Shown: piece by piece, positions 10,100-18,736 of the stretch
Position numbering within the stretch: position 1 is the first letter of the stretch
Layout of the letters: every line of letters begins with the position of its first letter
Origin: Leptospira congkakensis
GTDB taxonomy: Bacteria > Spirochaetota > Leptospiria > Leptospirales > Leptospiraceae
Length of the DNA stretch: 64,000 bases
Reading direction: 5' to 3'
NCBI RefSeq assembly: GCF_004770265.1
Contig: NZ_RQGQ01000009.1
Location: 273,658 to 337,657, forward strand
The notes under the pieces: generated by a model
Database searches by the model: none
What the model saw: only the letters and a program-made list of their open reading frames with translations
Told to the model about the DNA's origin: nothing
Made by a program: the position numbers and the translations under genes

Positions 10100-10170
10100 A
10101 GAAATCTAGCTTGCACATTATTTGTGCAAATGTCAATATTTTATCTGATTTTGGGTTAGGTTTTTGTCTA

Positions 10171-10190
10171 TTGCGGATAACGAACAATTA
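10171..10190. repeat. Half-site remnant of the attC-like repeat
   Basis: TTGCGGATAACGAACAATTA closely resembles the left boundary of R1-R8 (TTCGCATAACGAACTAG): the box reads GGATAAC and the next heptamer is GAACAAT. Nothing resembling the rest of the repeat follows. It lies at the 5' side of the isolated vapBC pair, where an upstream cassette junction would be. Short, so moderate confidence. Confidence 0.5.
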
Positions 10191-10221
10191 ATTTGTGTTT
10201 GTTGTTTCGCAAAAGCAGTAC

Positions 10222-10251
10222 ATAAAAAACCCGGGCCTTAAGCACCGGGTT
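10222..10251 (-). terminator. Terminator of the acyl-CoA dehydrogenase gene
   Basis: On the minus strand AACCCGG and CCGGGTT form a seven-base stem around a ten-base loop, followed by six Ts (seen as AAAAAA on the plus strand). It lies 60 bases after the gene. Confidence 0.85.
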
Positions 10252-10310
10252 CTCGATAAGACTTTTGCCAATTCTGTTTTGAGAATTGGTAATTTTGGTT
10301 TTGTTTGAGA

Positions 10311-11441
10311 CTAAAGTCCCAAACTACGACCAATGATTTCTTTCATAATCTCTGTAGTTCCTGCATAGATGGTTTGGATCCTTGCGTCGAGGTAAGCTCT
10401 TGCAATTGGATATTCCATCATATAACCGTATCCACCAAAGAATTGTAAACACTCGTCTGTATGGCGTTTTTGCATTTCTGTTGTGTACCATTTACACATA
10501 GAGGCTTCTGCTGTTGTGTTTTCGCCTTTCATATGTTCTATCACAACTTTGTCGCAGAACACTTGTGCCATTTCTAGTTCCGTTGCCATTTCCGCCATTT
10601 TGAATTTGGTATTTTGGAAAGACCCGATCTTTTGACCAAAGGCTTTTCTTTCTTTGATGTATTGGAGGGTTAAGGATTGGACAAGTCTTGTTGCTTCCAC
10701 TGCAGCCACAGAAAGAACCAATCGTTCTTGTGCTAACTTTTGCATGAGGTAACGAAAACCTTGTCCTTGTTTGCCGATAAGATTTGTTTTCGGAACAATC
10801 ACATCGTTGAAGTAAAGTTCAGAAGTGTCTTGGGCTTTGAGTCCGATTTTATCTAAATTACGTCCTCTTTCAAAACCTTTCATTCCTTCTTCAATCATCA
10901 CAAGGGAAATGGTTCCATTATCATGTTTCACTGCTGTGATGATAAGATCTGCCAATTGTCCGTTTGAGATAAATGTTTTTTGTCCATTCACCACAAAATG
11001 GTCACCCATATCAACGGCACTTGTACGTAAGGATTTAAGATCAGATCCGGCTCCGGGTTCTGTCATGGCAACCGCAAGGATGGATTCGCCTGTTGCACAT
11101 TTTGGAAGCCAACGTTTCTTTTGTTCGTCACTCGCATAAGTTGAGATGTAGGGTGCGATCACGTCATTATGAAGAGAGATAAAGAATCCACTATTTCCCA
11201 CGCGGGAAGATTCTTCGATGATGATGATGTTATAAAGGAAGTCGGCACCGGAACCACCGTATTCGGTAGGGACATCGGGACAGAGAAGGCCGTTTTCACC
11301 TGCCTTTCTCCAAACTTCTTTGGGCACGATATGGTTTTTTTCCCATTCTTCGTGATGTGGTTTTACTTCTGTTTCAAAAAATTTCCGAGCCATCTCGCGG
11401 AATTGATGGTGTTCTTCAGTAAAGGGGAGGATACGCTCCAT
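10311..11441 (-). CDS. Acyl-CoA dehydrogenase
   Basis: 376 residues, full length for the family. FAD and substrate motifs are present: AVAMTEPGAGSDL (about 123-135), TFISNG, and the R-x-x-FG-x-x-I segment (RKAFGQKIGSFQNTKF). The common catalytic glutamate position reads YAGT rather than YEGT, while E239 in LAQERLVLSV occupies the alternative site used by isovaleryl- and long-chain enzymes, so that subclass is likely. It oxidises acyl-CoA to enoyl-CoA in fatty or branched-chain acid breakdown, passing electrons to ETF. It is monocistronic with its own terminator. Confidence 0.93.
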   Translation of the reverse strand: MERILPFTEEHHQFREMARKFFETEVKPHHEEWEKNHIVPKEVWRKAGENGLLCPDVPTEYGGSGADFLYNIIIIEESSRVGNSGFFISLHNDVIAPYISTYASDEQKKRWLPKCATGESILAVAMTEPGAGSDLKSLRTSAVDMGDHFVVNGQKTFISNGQLADLIITAVKHDNGTISLVMIEEGMKGFERGRNLDKIGLKAQDTSELYFNDVIVPKTNLIGKQGQGFRYLMQKLAQERLVLSVAAVEATRLVQSLTLQYIKERKAFGQKIGSFQNTKFKMAEMATELEMAQVFCDKVVIEHMKGENTTAEASMCKWYTTEMQKRHTDECLQFFGGYGYMMEYPIARAYLDARIQTIYAGTTEIMKEIIGRSLGL

Positions 11442-11492
11442 ATGATTTGTGACTCCTTGATATGGAAATGTTACAAAAATGGCGAATTGAGG

Positions 11493-13646
11493 TCAATTAT
11501 AAACAGTGTTCAGCTTCATGTAGACACCGGGATTTTTCTTGATGTACTGAATTGCATCTTCTTCGGAAAGAACATACAATTCAGTTCCTGGCCAGGCAAT
11601 GAAACTGAAATTGGAGGGAAGGTTTTTGGTTAAGGCATAGATTTCCCCAACAAAGTCACCAGCTCCCAGTTCCCGAATGGTTTTGTGGTTTTGCATGACC
11701 ACAACTGTTCCGGATCTAACAATAAAGGCATTGTGGAAGGTATGTCCTTCATCGATGAGGGCAGCTTCCTTTTTTACCGTTTCCAGTTTGAGGATGAGTT
11801 CAAGTTGGGTGACTTGGTAACTGGTAAGGCCTCGGAAAGTTTGGGATTCCGTCAAAGTTTTCCAAGTATTGGTCTCTCGGATGCTATTCAGTTTGATTAA
11901 GTTTTCATGGAGTTTGGATCCGCGGATGAACTGAAAGAATCTTGTTTTTTCAATGGTGAGAGCAAGGACATCAGTCTCGGCAAATACATCGGCTTGGCGG
12001 GCAGTGTCCAAAATTAGGGATGCCTCTCCAAAGTATTCGTAAGTTCCATACCTTTTGACTGCGGAATGGTCTCCCGACAATCCTTCGAAACGAACATTTC
12101 CGGAAGCGATGATAAAAAATCTGTCCCCATGGGTTCCCTTTTTGATGATTTGTTCCCCACGACGAAATCTTTCTTCTTTTACGATTTGTAAAAATTCTTT
12201 GGCCTTCTCAATCGGGAATCCAGAGAAAATATCAATTTGGGAAAGGATTTCTAAAAGTTGGAAAGCCTCTTGGTGTTTGGGTGGAGTGATTTCCGGATAT
12301 AAGGTATTTTCAATTCCAAATTTAGCAAGAGTAAGGTGGTTTCCTTCGGGCATATCTTTGGCAGCAATATGATAAACCGTAATTCTTTTTTGTACTTCTT
12401 CCGGTAGTGAGGCAAGGTAACTAATCTTTGTGTGCAGCGGGGGAACACCGGCTTCGTGATAAATGATTTTGCGATCCCAAGGAAAGTCTTTTAAAAACTG
12501 GTATCTCGTTTCAGGAAAGACTCCTTTTTTGTACATTTCTTCAAAGGCTTCCGGATCATTTAAGTGGTCAGACGTATAATAGAAGGACTGGTCTTGGAAA
12601 AAAAATTCGAAACCCACAGAAGGGATGGAATGGAGTGCATAGTGAAAATAAAACTCACCACCGTTGATGATGGTTGGCCTTCCGATCACAACAGGAATAA
12701 AATCAAATAAGTCTGTGATTTCCCTGCGCGGAATCTTTGTTAAACTACAGTATTTTTTAAGGAAAGATTCCATCACGGTTGCAGTAGCATAGATCGTGAT
12801 TTTGGATTCTTCCAAAATCTTTTGGAAGGTTCCCGCATCATGGTCAGCATGGCAGTGGGTGAGAATGATGGAGTTGATGAACTTGGGATTTACATTGGAT
12901 TCCCGTAACCACTCAGTGGAATTCACTGGTGGGTCCACCATGATCCCTTGGCCATTCAACCAAATGATAAAACCAGAAGTGTTGTCTGTGGGGTCAAAAC
13001 CATGGGAAGGTCCAAGGCAAGTGATCCCGATGATGGGAGGTTGGAAAGGTTCTTCGAGTCTTTTTCCAATATCATACTTCACATGGAAGTCGACCTCTCC
13101 AGGAGTTTTGATTTTTTTATCTCCATCCACAATGAGAAATTCATTGGAGGGGAGTTGTTCGATAGTGATTTTTCCAAACTGGGCTTTGTGGTTTTCGTCG
13201 AATAAAACAAACTCAACCACTTCCTCCATAGTTTTGTAACTACGGAAATGTGCCATCTCGGCTTTGATATCAGGGAAACCAAAACTTTCCGTTCCATCAA
13301 TAAACTCAGAAGCTAGGTTTAATTCCTGTGGCCCCATAAGAGATTCCCCAAGAACAATAGTTAGCTGTTCTTTTTGTTCGGGAGAACAAACGATAAAAGT
13401 TTTTTTGCCACCACGAAAGAAGAAGTTGAAGTAAATGGGAAATTCTAACTCCGCAATAGAGATCCCTTTTTCGACATGGAAGAATTTATTGGGAAGAACA
13501 AACACCAGAGGGGTTTTCTTTTCGAGCCCCATGGTGTCTTTAATTGTTTCCGGAGGGGATCCAATTTGGATGTACCCTTCGGATGTATCGACTAAATATC
13601 CCCCTCTAGGGAGAGCGGTAAAACCATTCGGTTCAGAACTGACCAT
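11493..13646 (-). CDS. Metallo-beta-lactamase-fold protein with two cNMP-binding domains
   Basis: 717 residues in three parts. Residues about 1-190 have no domain I recognise. Residues about 200-440 are a metallo-beta-lactamase hydrolase with HCHADH (H264, H266, D268, H269). Residues about 465-585 and 595-710 are two cyclic-nucleotide-binding domains; the first has a near-canonical phosphate cassette (FGEASLILDTARQADV), the second a weaker one (FVGEIYALTKNLPSNFSF). The layout implies a hydrolase gated by cAMP or cGMP; the substrate is unknown. It sits upstream of the acyl-CoA dehydrogenase in the same direction, with a 51-base gap. Confidence 0.85.
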   Translation of the reverse strand: MVSSEPNGFTALPRGGYLVDTSEGYIQIGSPPETIKDTMGLEKKTPLVFVLPNKFFHVEKGISIAELEFPIYFNFFFRGGKKTFIVCSPEQKEQLTIVLGESLMGPQELNLASEFIDGTESFGFPDIKAEMAHFRSYKTMEEVVEFVLFDENHKAQFGKITIEQLPSNEFLIVDGDKKIKTPGEVDFHVKYDIGKRLEEPFQPPIIGITCLGPSHGFDPTDNTSGFIIWLNGQGIMVDPPVNSTEWLRESNVNPKFINSIILTHCHADHDAGTFQKILEESKITIYATATVMESFLKKYCSLTKIPRREITDLFDFIPVVIGRPTIINGGEFYFHYALHSIPSVGFEFFFQDQSFYYTSDHLNDPEAFEEMYKKGVFPETRYQFLKDFPWDRKIIYHEAGVPPLHTKISYLASLPEEVQKRITVYHIAAKDMPEGNHLTLAKFGIENTLYPEITPPKHQEAFQLLEILSQIDIFSGFPIEKAKEFLQIVKEERFRRGEQIIKKGTHGDRFFIIASGNVRFEGLSGDHSAVKRYGTYEYFGEASLILDTARQADVFAETDVLALTIEKTRFFQFIRGSKLHENLIKLNSIRETNTWKTLTESQTFRGLTSYQVTQLELILKLETVKKEAALIDEGHTFHNAFIVRSGTVVVMQNHKTIRELGAGDFVGEIYALTKNLPSNFSFIAWPGTELYVLSEEDAIQYIKKNPGVYMKLNTVYN

Positions 13647-13664
13647 TAGGGGATAATTTATTTC

Positions 13665-13976
13665 CTACTTGTGATTTTCTATAAATTTTTTAATTTGCGG
13701 CTTTGGTAAAGCGCCAATTGCCTTATCCACTAAAACTCCGTCTTTATAGAGAAGAAGAGTAGGGATCGATTGGATTCCCAATTCCTGTGCTGTCTTCTGA
13801 TTGAAATCAACATTTAGCTTTGTAATTTTGATATCAGCCATTTCTTGCGATAATTCATCAAGAACAGGAGCCACCATTCGACAAGGTCCGCACCATTCCG
13901 CCCAACAATCCACGAGTACAACGCCTTTAGCAGTTTCTGCTTTGAAATTGGCGTCAGTGACTTCCGTAAGTGCCAT
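13665..13976 (-). CDS. trxA: Thioredoxin
   Basis: 103 residues, the usual length of thioredoxin 1, with the redox motif WCGPC in WAEWCGPCRMVAP and the cis-proline segment SIPTLLLY. It is a cytosolic disulfide reductase, paired in the cell with thioredoxin reductase, which is not in this window. It lies 18 bases upstream of the large MBL/cNMP gene on the same strand and may be co-transcribed with it. Confidence 0.97.
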   Translation of the reverse strand: MALTEVTDANFKAETAKGVVLVDCWAEWCGPCRMVAPVLDELSQEMADIKITKLNVDFNQKTAQELGIQSIPTLLLYKDGVLVDKAIGALPKPQIKKFIENHK

Positions 13977-14049
13977 ATTTCGAAATCTCCTTTTGAAAAG
14001 TATTGCCCTTTCTATAAACTAGACTGGGGATTCTAGGGAAAAACGTCGA

Positions 14050-14859
14050 TTATTGTTTCTTTTTTTTCTTTTTATCGTCGGATTCGAGATCCGTGATCTT
14101 CTGTTGGAAAGACTCAATGAGTGTTTTTGTTTTTTCCAAGTCATCATTTTCGCCAGTAATTTGGAAAATTTTACGGTTCATCTCTAACATTTCTACAGAA
14201 TGTTTCAAATCTGTGGAATCTTGTGTAGACATTTCAAATTTTGTCCTATAATCCTGGGCAGCTTGGTTAGCAAGTTCTATGACAAGGTTGAAGTGTTCTT
14301 TGCGGATGTAGTAATATGGATTTTCGAGGTCTTGTTCCCTTTCATAAGCAATGAAATCGAAAAGGTTTTTCGTACATGCCGCAACTCGGAAGTTGATGTC
14401 TGGCCAAGACCATTTCCACTTGGAATTGGTACCAAAAGCGGCAGTGGTTTTTTTCATGGCTTGGAGTAGGCCTTTCACAAGATTCAGTCTTTGTGTGGGT
14501 GTGAACCTTTCGATTTTTGCAAGTAACTCTTTGTTTTCGGAAAGAGAACCATCTACGTTGTTTCCTACCGTTTTTTCGATATAAGAGATCGCGTTATAAA
14601 TTTCTTTTCTAGCAGTTTCTAAGTAGTTGTTATTGTTGATTTCTAAAATGGCTGTAGAGAGTTCATTGATCACAATACAGGTGTTAATGGTTTTGATGGA
14701 GTTGATGGCAAGGGAGATATTGAAATAAGGTTCCATGTCCTTACTTTTTTTGGCTTGGACTTTGTATATATTAGCCTCTTTTTTCAGTTCCTCTAGGTAG
14801 TTTTTGAAATCTACCAGTTTGTCATTGAAGTCGGCCTTTTTTTCCTTTGTGATTGCCAT
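14050..14859 (-). CDS. Helical hypothetical protein with Lys-rich tail
   Basis: 269 residues with no signal peptide or membrane segment. It is predicted to be nearly all helix with coiled-coil stretches near both ends (residues about 5-50 and 205-260), ending in a run of lysines. The centre holds [24 protein letters not shown] do not recognise a family. It lies upstream of trxA on the same strand with a gap of about 70 bases. Confidence 0.6.
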   Translation of the reverse strand: MAITKEKKADFNDKLVDFKNYLEELKKEANIYKVQAKKSKDMEPYFNISLAINSIKTINTCIVINELSTAILEINNNNYLETARKEIYNAISYIEKTVGNNVDGSLSENKELLAKIERFTPTQRLNLVKGLLQAMKKTTAAFGTNSKWKWSWPDINFRVAACTKNLFDFIAYEREQDLENPYYYIRKEHFNLVIELANQAAQDYRTKFEMSTQDSTDLKHSVEMLEMNRKIFQITGENDDLEKTKTLIESFQQKITDLESDDKKKKKKQ

Positions 14860-14945
14860 GGTCTGGTATCATTTTCGGCAGATTCGATTCCTTTTGTCCA
14901 TAAAAAACATCGACCAGGGGGGCAACTTGTCGAAACTGGAATAGA

Positions 14946-15158
14946 ATGGACAATTCTCCCAGGAAACAAAGGGATCTACTCGATCTTCTCGATACCTATA
15001 AATACATGAACCAGGCTATTTTCTGGGATTTTTTGGATTTGGATGGTCGTTGGGATTTTGCAAACGGTTGGTTGCATTTGAACCATCCGGAAGACGAGTG
15101 GAGGGTGAGGGCTTCGGAACAATTTCCCCCCATCCGCCCGGAAGGCACTGACCACTAA
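14946..15158 (+). CDS. Small hypothetical protein
   Basis: 70 residues, acidic and rich in W, D and L (DLLDTYKYMNQAIFWDFLDL), with no cysteine, signal or membrane segment. The start is an ATG after a weak purine stretch, and a good hairpin terminator lies 37 bases after the stop, which favours a real gene. An antisense reading frame over the same bases looks less natural. Function unknown. Confidence 0.5.
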   Translation: MDNSPRKQRDLLDLLDTYKYMNQAIFWDFLDLDGRWDFANGWLHLNHPEDEWRVRASEQFPPIRPEGTDH

Positions 15159-15194
15159 TCCTTTTGGATTTTCTTTCGGTCAGACGCCTAGATT

Positions 15195-15221
15195 CCAAGA
15201 CCAAACCTGGTCTTGGATTTT
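15195..15221. terminator. Bidirectional hairpin terminator
   Basis: CCAAGACC and GGTCTTGG form a perfect eight-base stem with a six-base loop, followed on the plus strand by ATTTT. It sits between the small plus-strand gene and the convergent minus-strand gene and could serve both. Confidence 0.7.
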
Positions 15222-15226
15222 ACCAA

Positions 15227-16078
15227 TTAGTAAGTAATCCTTAAATCAGAAATATCAATAAACTTTCTAAAGAGAAGGCTATTGGTTGGTTTCTTTGTAT
15301 CAAACACAAGAACTGCTACTTTGTTAAAAGAAAGGAAGTTCGGTCGGTATTGTGTGTAGTGGTGGCTTGTGATGTTCACACGATACTTGTTATTGTAAAT
15401 TGTATAAGTGTGTTTTGGAAGAGTTTCATGCACTTGGCGTTTTTTCTCATCTTCTGTTTGTGCTACATAGTTATACATTACTTGTTTATCTTTGGTAGGA
15501 CCAGTTTCCCCAAATAGTGTAAACGGAAGTGCTTTTGCATTGTTTTTGCAAAGGTAATCTACTACTTCCGTGAATGTAGGTTCTGGCATTTCTGCTTCAA
15601 ATCCAGCATAGTGGCGTTTTTCTACTTCTGCTTTTTTCTTAGCATATGTTTCTTCACCCCAAACTTCTTTCGCAGTCACTGGAGTTGGCATTACATTGGA
15701 AAAGTATAAAGTTCTATCTTCTTTTTCAGGATCGGCCTTTCTCCAAGCAGGATAAGGGATGAGTCTTCTTTCATCAGCATTGGTTCTGTCTGCTTCGTGA
15801 CCCGCAAGAACATAAATTGCATATTCTTGATTGTCCGGAACTCTAGATTCTAGTTCCACTTGTACATCCAAAAATTCACCTTTTCCTGTGTCAGCATGTC
15901 TTCTAACAAAGGTTATGTTTTTTAAACGAATCCTTGTATCATACATAGAAAGAGGATACAGGTCACGGCCGTCTTTGGAGGCAACGGTGCCTTGTGTCCC
16001 TTGCGTATTCCCTGTTTCTTGAGCAAAAAGTGCACAAGTGAGTAGGGTGAATGAAATGGCGAATATTGTTTTGTTCAT
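15227..16078 (-). CDS. Exported hypothetical protein
   Basis: 283 residues. Residues 1-19 are a signal peptide (MNKTIFAISFTLLTCALFA, then QE), and the mature protein is soluble, mixed alpha/beta and rich in Lys, Glu and Tyr. No lipobox is convincing, so a periplasmic location is likely. A helical insert around residues 140-170 (AKKKAEVEKRHYAGFEAEM) separates beta-rich parts. I do not recognise a characterised family. It lies downstream of panD on the same strand with a 65-base gap. Confidence 0.65.
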   Translation of the reverse strand: MNKTIFAISFTLLTCALFAQETGNTQGTQGTVASKDGRDLYPLSMYDTRIRLKNITFVRRHADTGKGEFLDVQVELESRVPDNQEYAIYVLAGHEADRTNADERRLIPYPAWRKADPEKEDRTLYFSNVMPTPVTAKEVWGEETYAKKKAEVEKRHYAGFEAEMPEPTFTEVVDYLCKNNAKALPFTLFGETGPTKDKQVMYNYVAQTEDEKKRQVHETLPKHTYTIYNNKYRVNITSHHYTQYRPNFLSFNKVAVLVFDTKKPTNSLLFRKFIDISDLRITY

Positions 16079-16143
16079 GTTCCGACTACCAATTTGGTTT
16101 ATACAGTTAGTATCGAAGAAATGCCCTGGAAAAATTAGGGAAA

Positions 16144-16500
16144 TTAGGCTTTTTTCGGGTGATTGTTCTCATCCACGAAGACTACCTTGGGTTTGTAATC
16201 TGCTGGAAGCTCTTTTTCTACCACTTGGCCGTAGGTAATAATGATGACTTTGTCCCCTTTCATACCGAGTCTTGCGGCAGCCCCGTTCAAACAAATGGTT
16301 CCCGAACCGCGTTCCCCGACGATGAGGTAGGTTTCAAACCGAGCTCCGTTATTTACGTTCACTACAGAAACTTGTTCATAGGGCTTCATTCCCGCCAAAT
16401 CCATAAGGTCTTGGTCAACGGTGAGGCTACCTTCGTAGTGGAGTTCCGCCTCGGTGACGACGGCTCTGTGGATTTTGCCTTTGCAAACAGTGATGATCAT
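16144..16500 (-). CDS. panD: Aspartate 1-decarboxylase
   Basis: 118 residues, full length. PanD cleaves itself between Gly24 and Ser25, making the pyruvoyl group that decarboxylates aspartate to beta-alanine for pantothenate and CoA. The cleavage site is visible as YEGSLT with G24 and S25 at the canonical positions, and NGAAAR (about 73-78) completes the active site. The gene overlaps the end of the upstream Panacea-domain gene by four bases (ATGA), so the two are coupled. Confidence 0.97.
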   Translation of the reverse strand: MIITVCKGKIHRAVVTEAELHYEGSLTVDQDLMDLAGMKPYEQVSVVNVNNGARFETYLIVGERGSGTICLNGAAARLGMKGDKVIIITYGQVVEKELPADYKPKVVFVDENNHPKKA

Positions 16501-17030
16501 TCTGACCTCTCAAATAAAACCCTAAACATTTTGCCCGATAGATTCAAAAGGCTTTTTTGTACGAGAACATGGATTTTCGTATTGATCCGATCCACAGAAA
16601 AGGGGATGGAATCAAATAGCGGGGTGACTACGTAGTTTTCGTAGAGATTGGGATAATGGCGATTTTCGTCCACAACCCGACCACGGAAGGCTTCGGTCAC
16701 CTTCATCATGACCCGTTTGTCTTCCCTAGAAAGGACGAGGCCCTCCATCGGTTTTAAGAACCGAAGGGTAAAACCTTGGATTCCATTTCCTTCAATTTTG
16801 GGAATGGCATCAAGATGGCCTTTTTCTTTCAAAAATAAAAGTGCTTCGTTCAGTTTGACGGGGTAAGGGGAGTCTTCTAAGTGGATATAGTCTCCTCTTG
16901 TGATCATCTCCGCATGTTTTTGGAAATGAACACCATCCGAATAGTAGAGGAGTTTCGCCAAATCGAGGCGGGCTCTACCATTAGGTGATTTTTCGAGGAT
17001 CCAAAGGATCGCATGACAAAGTTTCTCCAT
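16497..17030 (-). CDS. Panacea (DUF4065/SocA-like) domain protein
   Basis: 177 residues. [15 protein letters not shown]...[15 protein letters not shown] (about 2-33) and the [19 protein letters not shown] segment match the Panacea/SocA antitoxin-like domain, a chaperone-type module often found in toxin-antitoxin pairs. Here the partner position is taken by panD with a four-base overlap, and no toxin is adjacent, so an antitoxin role is doubtful. Its 5' end overlaps the 5' end of divergent lipB by 18 bases. Confidence 0.75.
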   Translation of the reverse strand: MEKLCHAILWILEKSPNGRARLDLAKLLYYSDGVHFQKHAEMITRGDYIHLEDSPYPVKLNEALLFLKEKGHLDAIPKIEGNGIQGFTLRFLKPMEGLVLSREDKRVMMKVTEAFRGRVVDENRHYPNLYENYVVTPLFDSIPFSVDRINTKIHVLVQKSLLNLSGKMFRVLFERSE

Positions 17031-17672
17031 CGAAAAGGACTTCCTTCCTACCTGTTTCCTTCGATTGTTTCGTACATAAGATACGTGAATTTCCAGGAAA
17101 ATTCCAGGAAAAATCGAAGGGAATCCATGCTCTTTTTAGAACACAGTCCATGTTTAACAGGGGGCATAGGTGCGAAAGCGGAAAATCTTTTGGTTTCGCC
17201 AGAACACCTTTCCCGTCTTGGAGTGGAGCTTGTCACTTTGCCACGAGGTGGGGATTTTACAGCCCATGAACCGGGTCAAATTGTAGGTTACTTGCATATT
17301 GATTTGAAAAAACGAAATCTAAGTCTTGGTGATTTTTTACGGGCTTTAAACAAAAGTTTGGTGGTATCCATTCAAAAAACTTGGGGTTTGTCTGTGGAAG
17401 AAAATCCAAAAGCTCCAGGCCTGTATACCGTGGAGGAACCCAAATTAAAACTTGTTTCGGAAGGGATTTATGCGAAGTCTTATTTCACTAGTTTTGGATT
17501 TGCTTTGAATGGTGTGAACAATCTATCTACCTTTTCTCTCATCAATCCTTGTGGTGCGAAGTCGGAAGATATGACATCCCTCCTGGCGTTGGGAAAAGAT
17601 AAGGATTTCCCGAAGAAACGAAGGGAATTTGTAGAGGTTTTTGCCAAGACATTTATAGACTTACTTCCTTAA
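17013..17672 (+). CDS. lipB: Octanoyl-[acyl-carrier-protein] transferase LipB
   Basis: 219 residues. LipB moves octanoyl from ACP to lipoyl domains. The signature RGGDFTAHEPGQ (78-89) corresponds to RGGxxTxHGPGQ with Glu in place of the usual Gly. The catalytic pair is C180 (INPCG) and K155 (YAKSYFTSFGFALN). I keep the first ATG because residues 12-40 still fit the family N-terminus (SIVSYIRYVNFQ before MLFLEHSP), although this overlaps the divergent Panacea gene by 18 bases. A later in-frame ATG at residue 39 would cut into the fold. Confidence 0.92.
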   Translation: MTKFLHRKGLPSYLFPSIVSYIRYVNFQENSRKNRRESMLFLEHSPCLTGGIGAKAENLLVSPEHLSRLGVELVTLPRGGDFTAHEPGQIVGYLHIDLKKRNLSLGDFLRALNKSLVVSIQKTWGLSVEENPKAPGLYTVEEPKLKLVSEGIYAKSYFTSFGFALNGVNNLSTFSLINPCGAKSEDMTSLLALGKDKDFPKKRREFVEVFAKTFIDLLP

Positions 17673-17731
17673 ATCCTCCGTATTTTCCTATGTAAATCTT
17701 TGGTTTTGGTCGAAAGGTATAAGGGGGATCT

Positions 17732-18733
17732 ATGAAATATTCACGTTTTTTTCTATCCTTTATACTTTTCTTTTTCCTCTGTGAAACTTTAGCACTGAGT
17801 GCTGTGGTTTGGACTTTTTATGAGTCATTACAAAATGCTCTCACCCAAGAGCAGTTTGTTTCTGACCATAGAGCTCGCGATCTAACACTAGCGCTTGCAA
17901 AAAGTTCGGAACAAAGACTACAGAACGAAGGTTATGTGGAACTTGAAAAAATGTTTCTCCGTTATGTAGAACAATCCAAAAATGATCCCGAAGAGTTTCG
18001 TATCCAAAAGATTAGTTTGTATTCTGTGGATGCCACTCTTCTTGTTTCCACTGATACCATTTATACTCCCGATGAATTAAAAAAAAGGACACCGGACGAA
18101 ACGCTTCGACATTCCACTTTTTTTAAAAAAGGAATTCGGATGAAGAAATGGGAATGGTCGGAACCTGAAAACGGAGAAAATCCTATCCTTAATTCCAAAA
18201 GGGATCCTAAAGTTCGTTCTGGATTTGAATGGGTTCTTTCCTATTTACCACTCGCAAAGTCAAATACAGTAAGGCTTACTTCACCGTTATACAAACCAGG
18301 AACACTTGATGTATCGGGGCTTGTGATTTTGGTTTATGAAAGAGGAAACTTAGGATTACTTTTTGAAAACCAATGGAAACTAGTGGAGTGGATGGTTTTT
18401 AATTATATATTATTCGCATTTGTTGTGAGTTTGATTTTGACTGGTGCATTTGTCACTTATACAATGTTAGTTGCAAGGGATTCTTCTGTAACCCCAAAAG
18501 AATCTTCGAACCTTCCTTTATTTGAGAAAAAAACAGTCGAATCGAAAGAAAGTAATTTGGAACCAGTTCTCGATTTAACGGAAAATTCAAATCAAGTTCC
18601 TATTCGTAATCTTGAAGTGGGACTTAAGGAAGACGGAAGCGAAGCAGAAATCCTTTCGGAAGGCCCTCTGGTAACAACCGTTTCTCCTGATTCTCACCAA
18701 ACACCGATTCGCGATGCGATCTTTTTAGGATAG
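17732..18733 (+). CDS. Two-TM membrane protein with extracytoplasmic sensor-like domain
   Basis: 333 residues. TM1 is at about 5-28, a soluble extracytoplasmic part of about 190 residues follows, TM2 is at about 222-247, and a cytoplasmic tail of about 85 residues ends the protein. The topology is that of a receptor without its output domain. The tail contains two related short segments, NQVPIRN and HQTPIRD, that could be docking motifs. The next gene starts three bases later and encodes a STAS-zinc-ribbon protein, which is the obvious partner. No known sensor family is recognised. Confidence 0.7.
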   Translation: MKYSRFFLSFILFFFLCETLALSAVVWTFYESLQNALTQEQFVSDHRARDLTLALAKSSEQRLQNEGYVELEKMFLRYVEQSKNDPEEFRIQKISLYSVDATLLVSTDTIYTPDELKKRTPDETLRHSTFFKKGIRMKKWEWSEPENGENPILNSKRDPKVRSGFEWVLSYLPLAKSNTVRLTSPLYKPGTLDVSGLVILVYERGNLGLLFENQWKLVEWMVFNYILFAFVVSLILTGAFVTYTMLVARDSSVTPKESSNLPLFEKKTVESKESNLEPVLDLTENSNQVPIRNLEVGLKEDGSEAEILSEGPLVTTVSPDSHQTPIRDAIFLG

Positions 18734-18736
18734 ATT

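Noticed and set aside
15016..15204. A 62-codon minus-strand frame opposite the small 70-residue gene
   Set aside because: Rich in Arg, Pro and Ser with no sensible start; the plus-strand frame has better composition and a terminator behind it.
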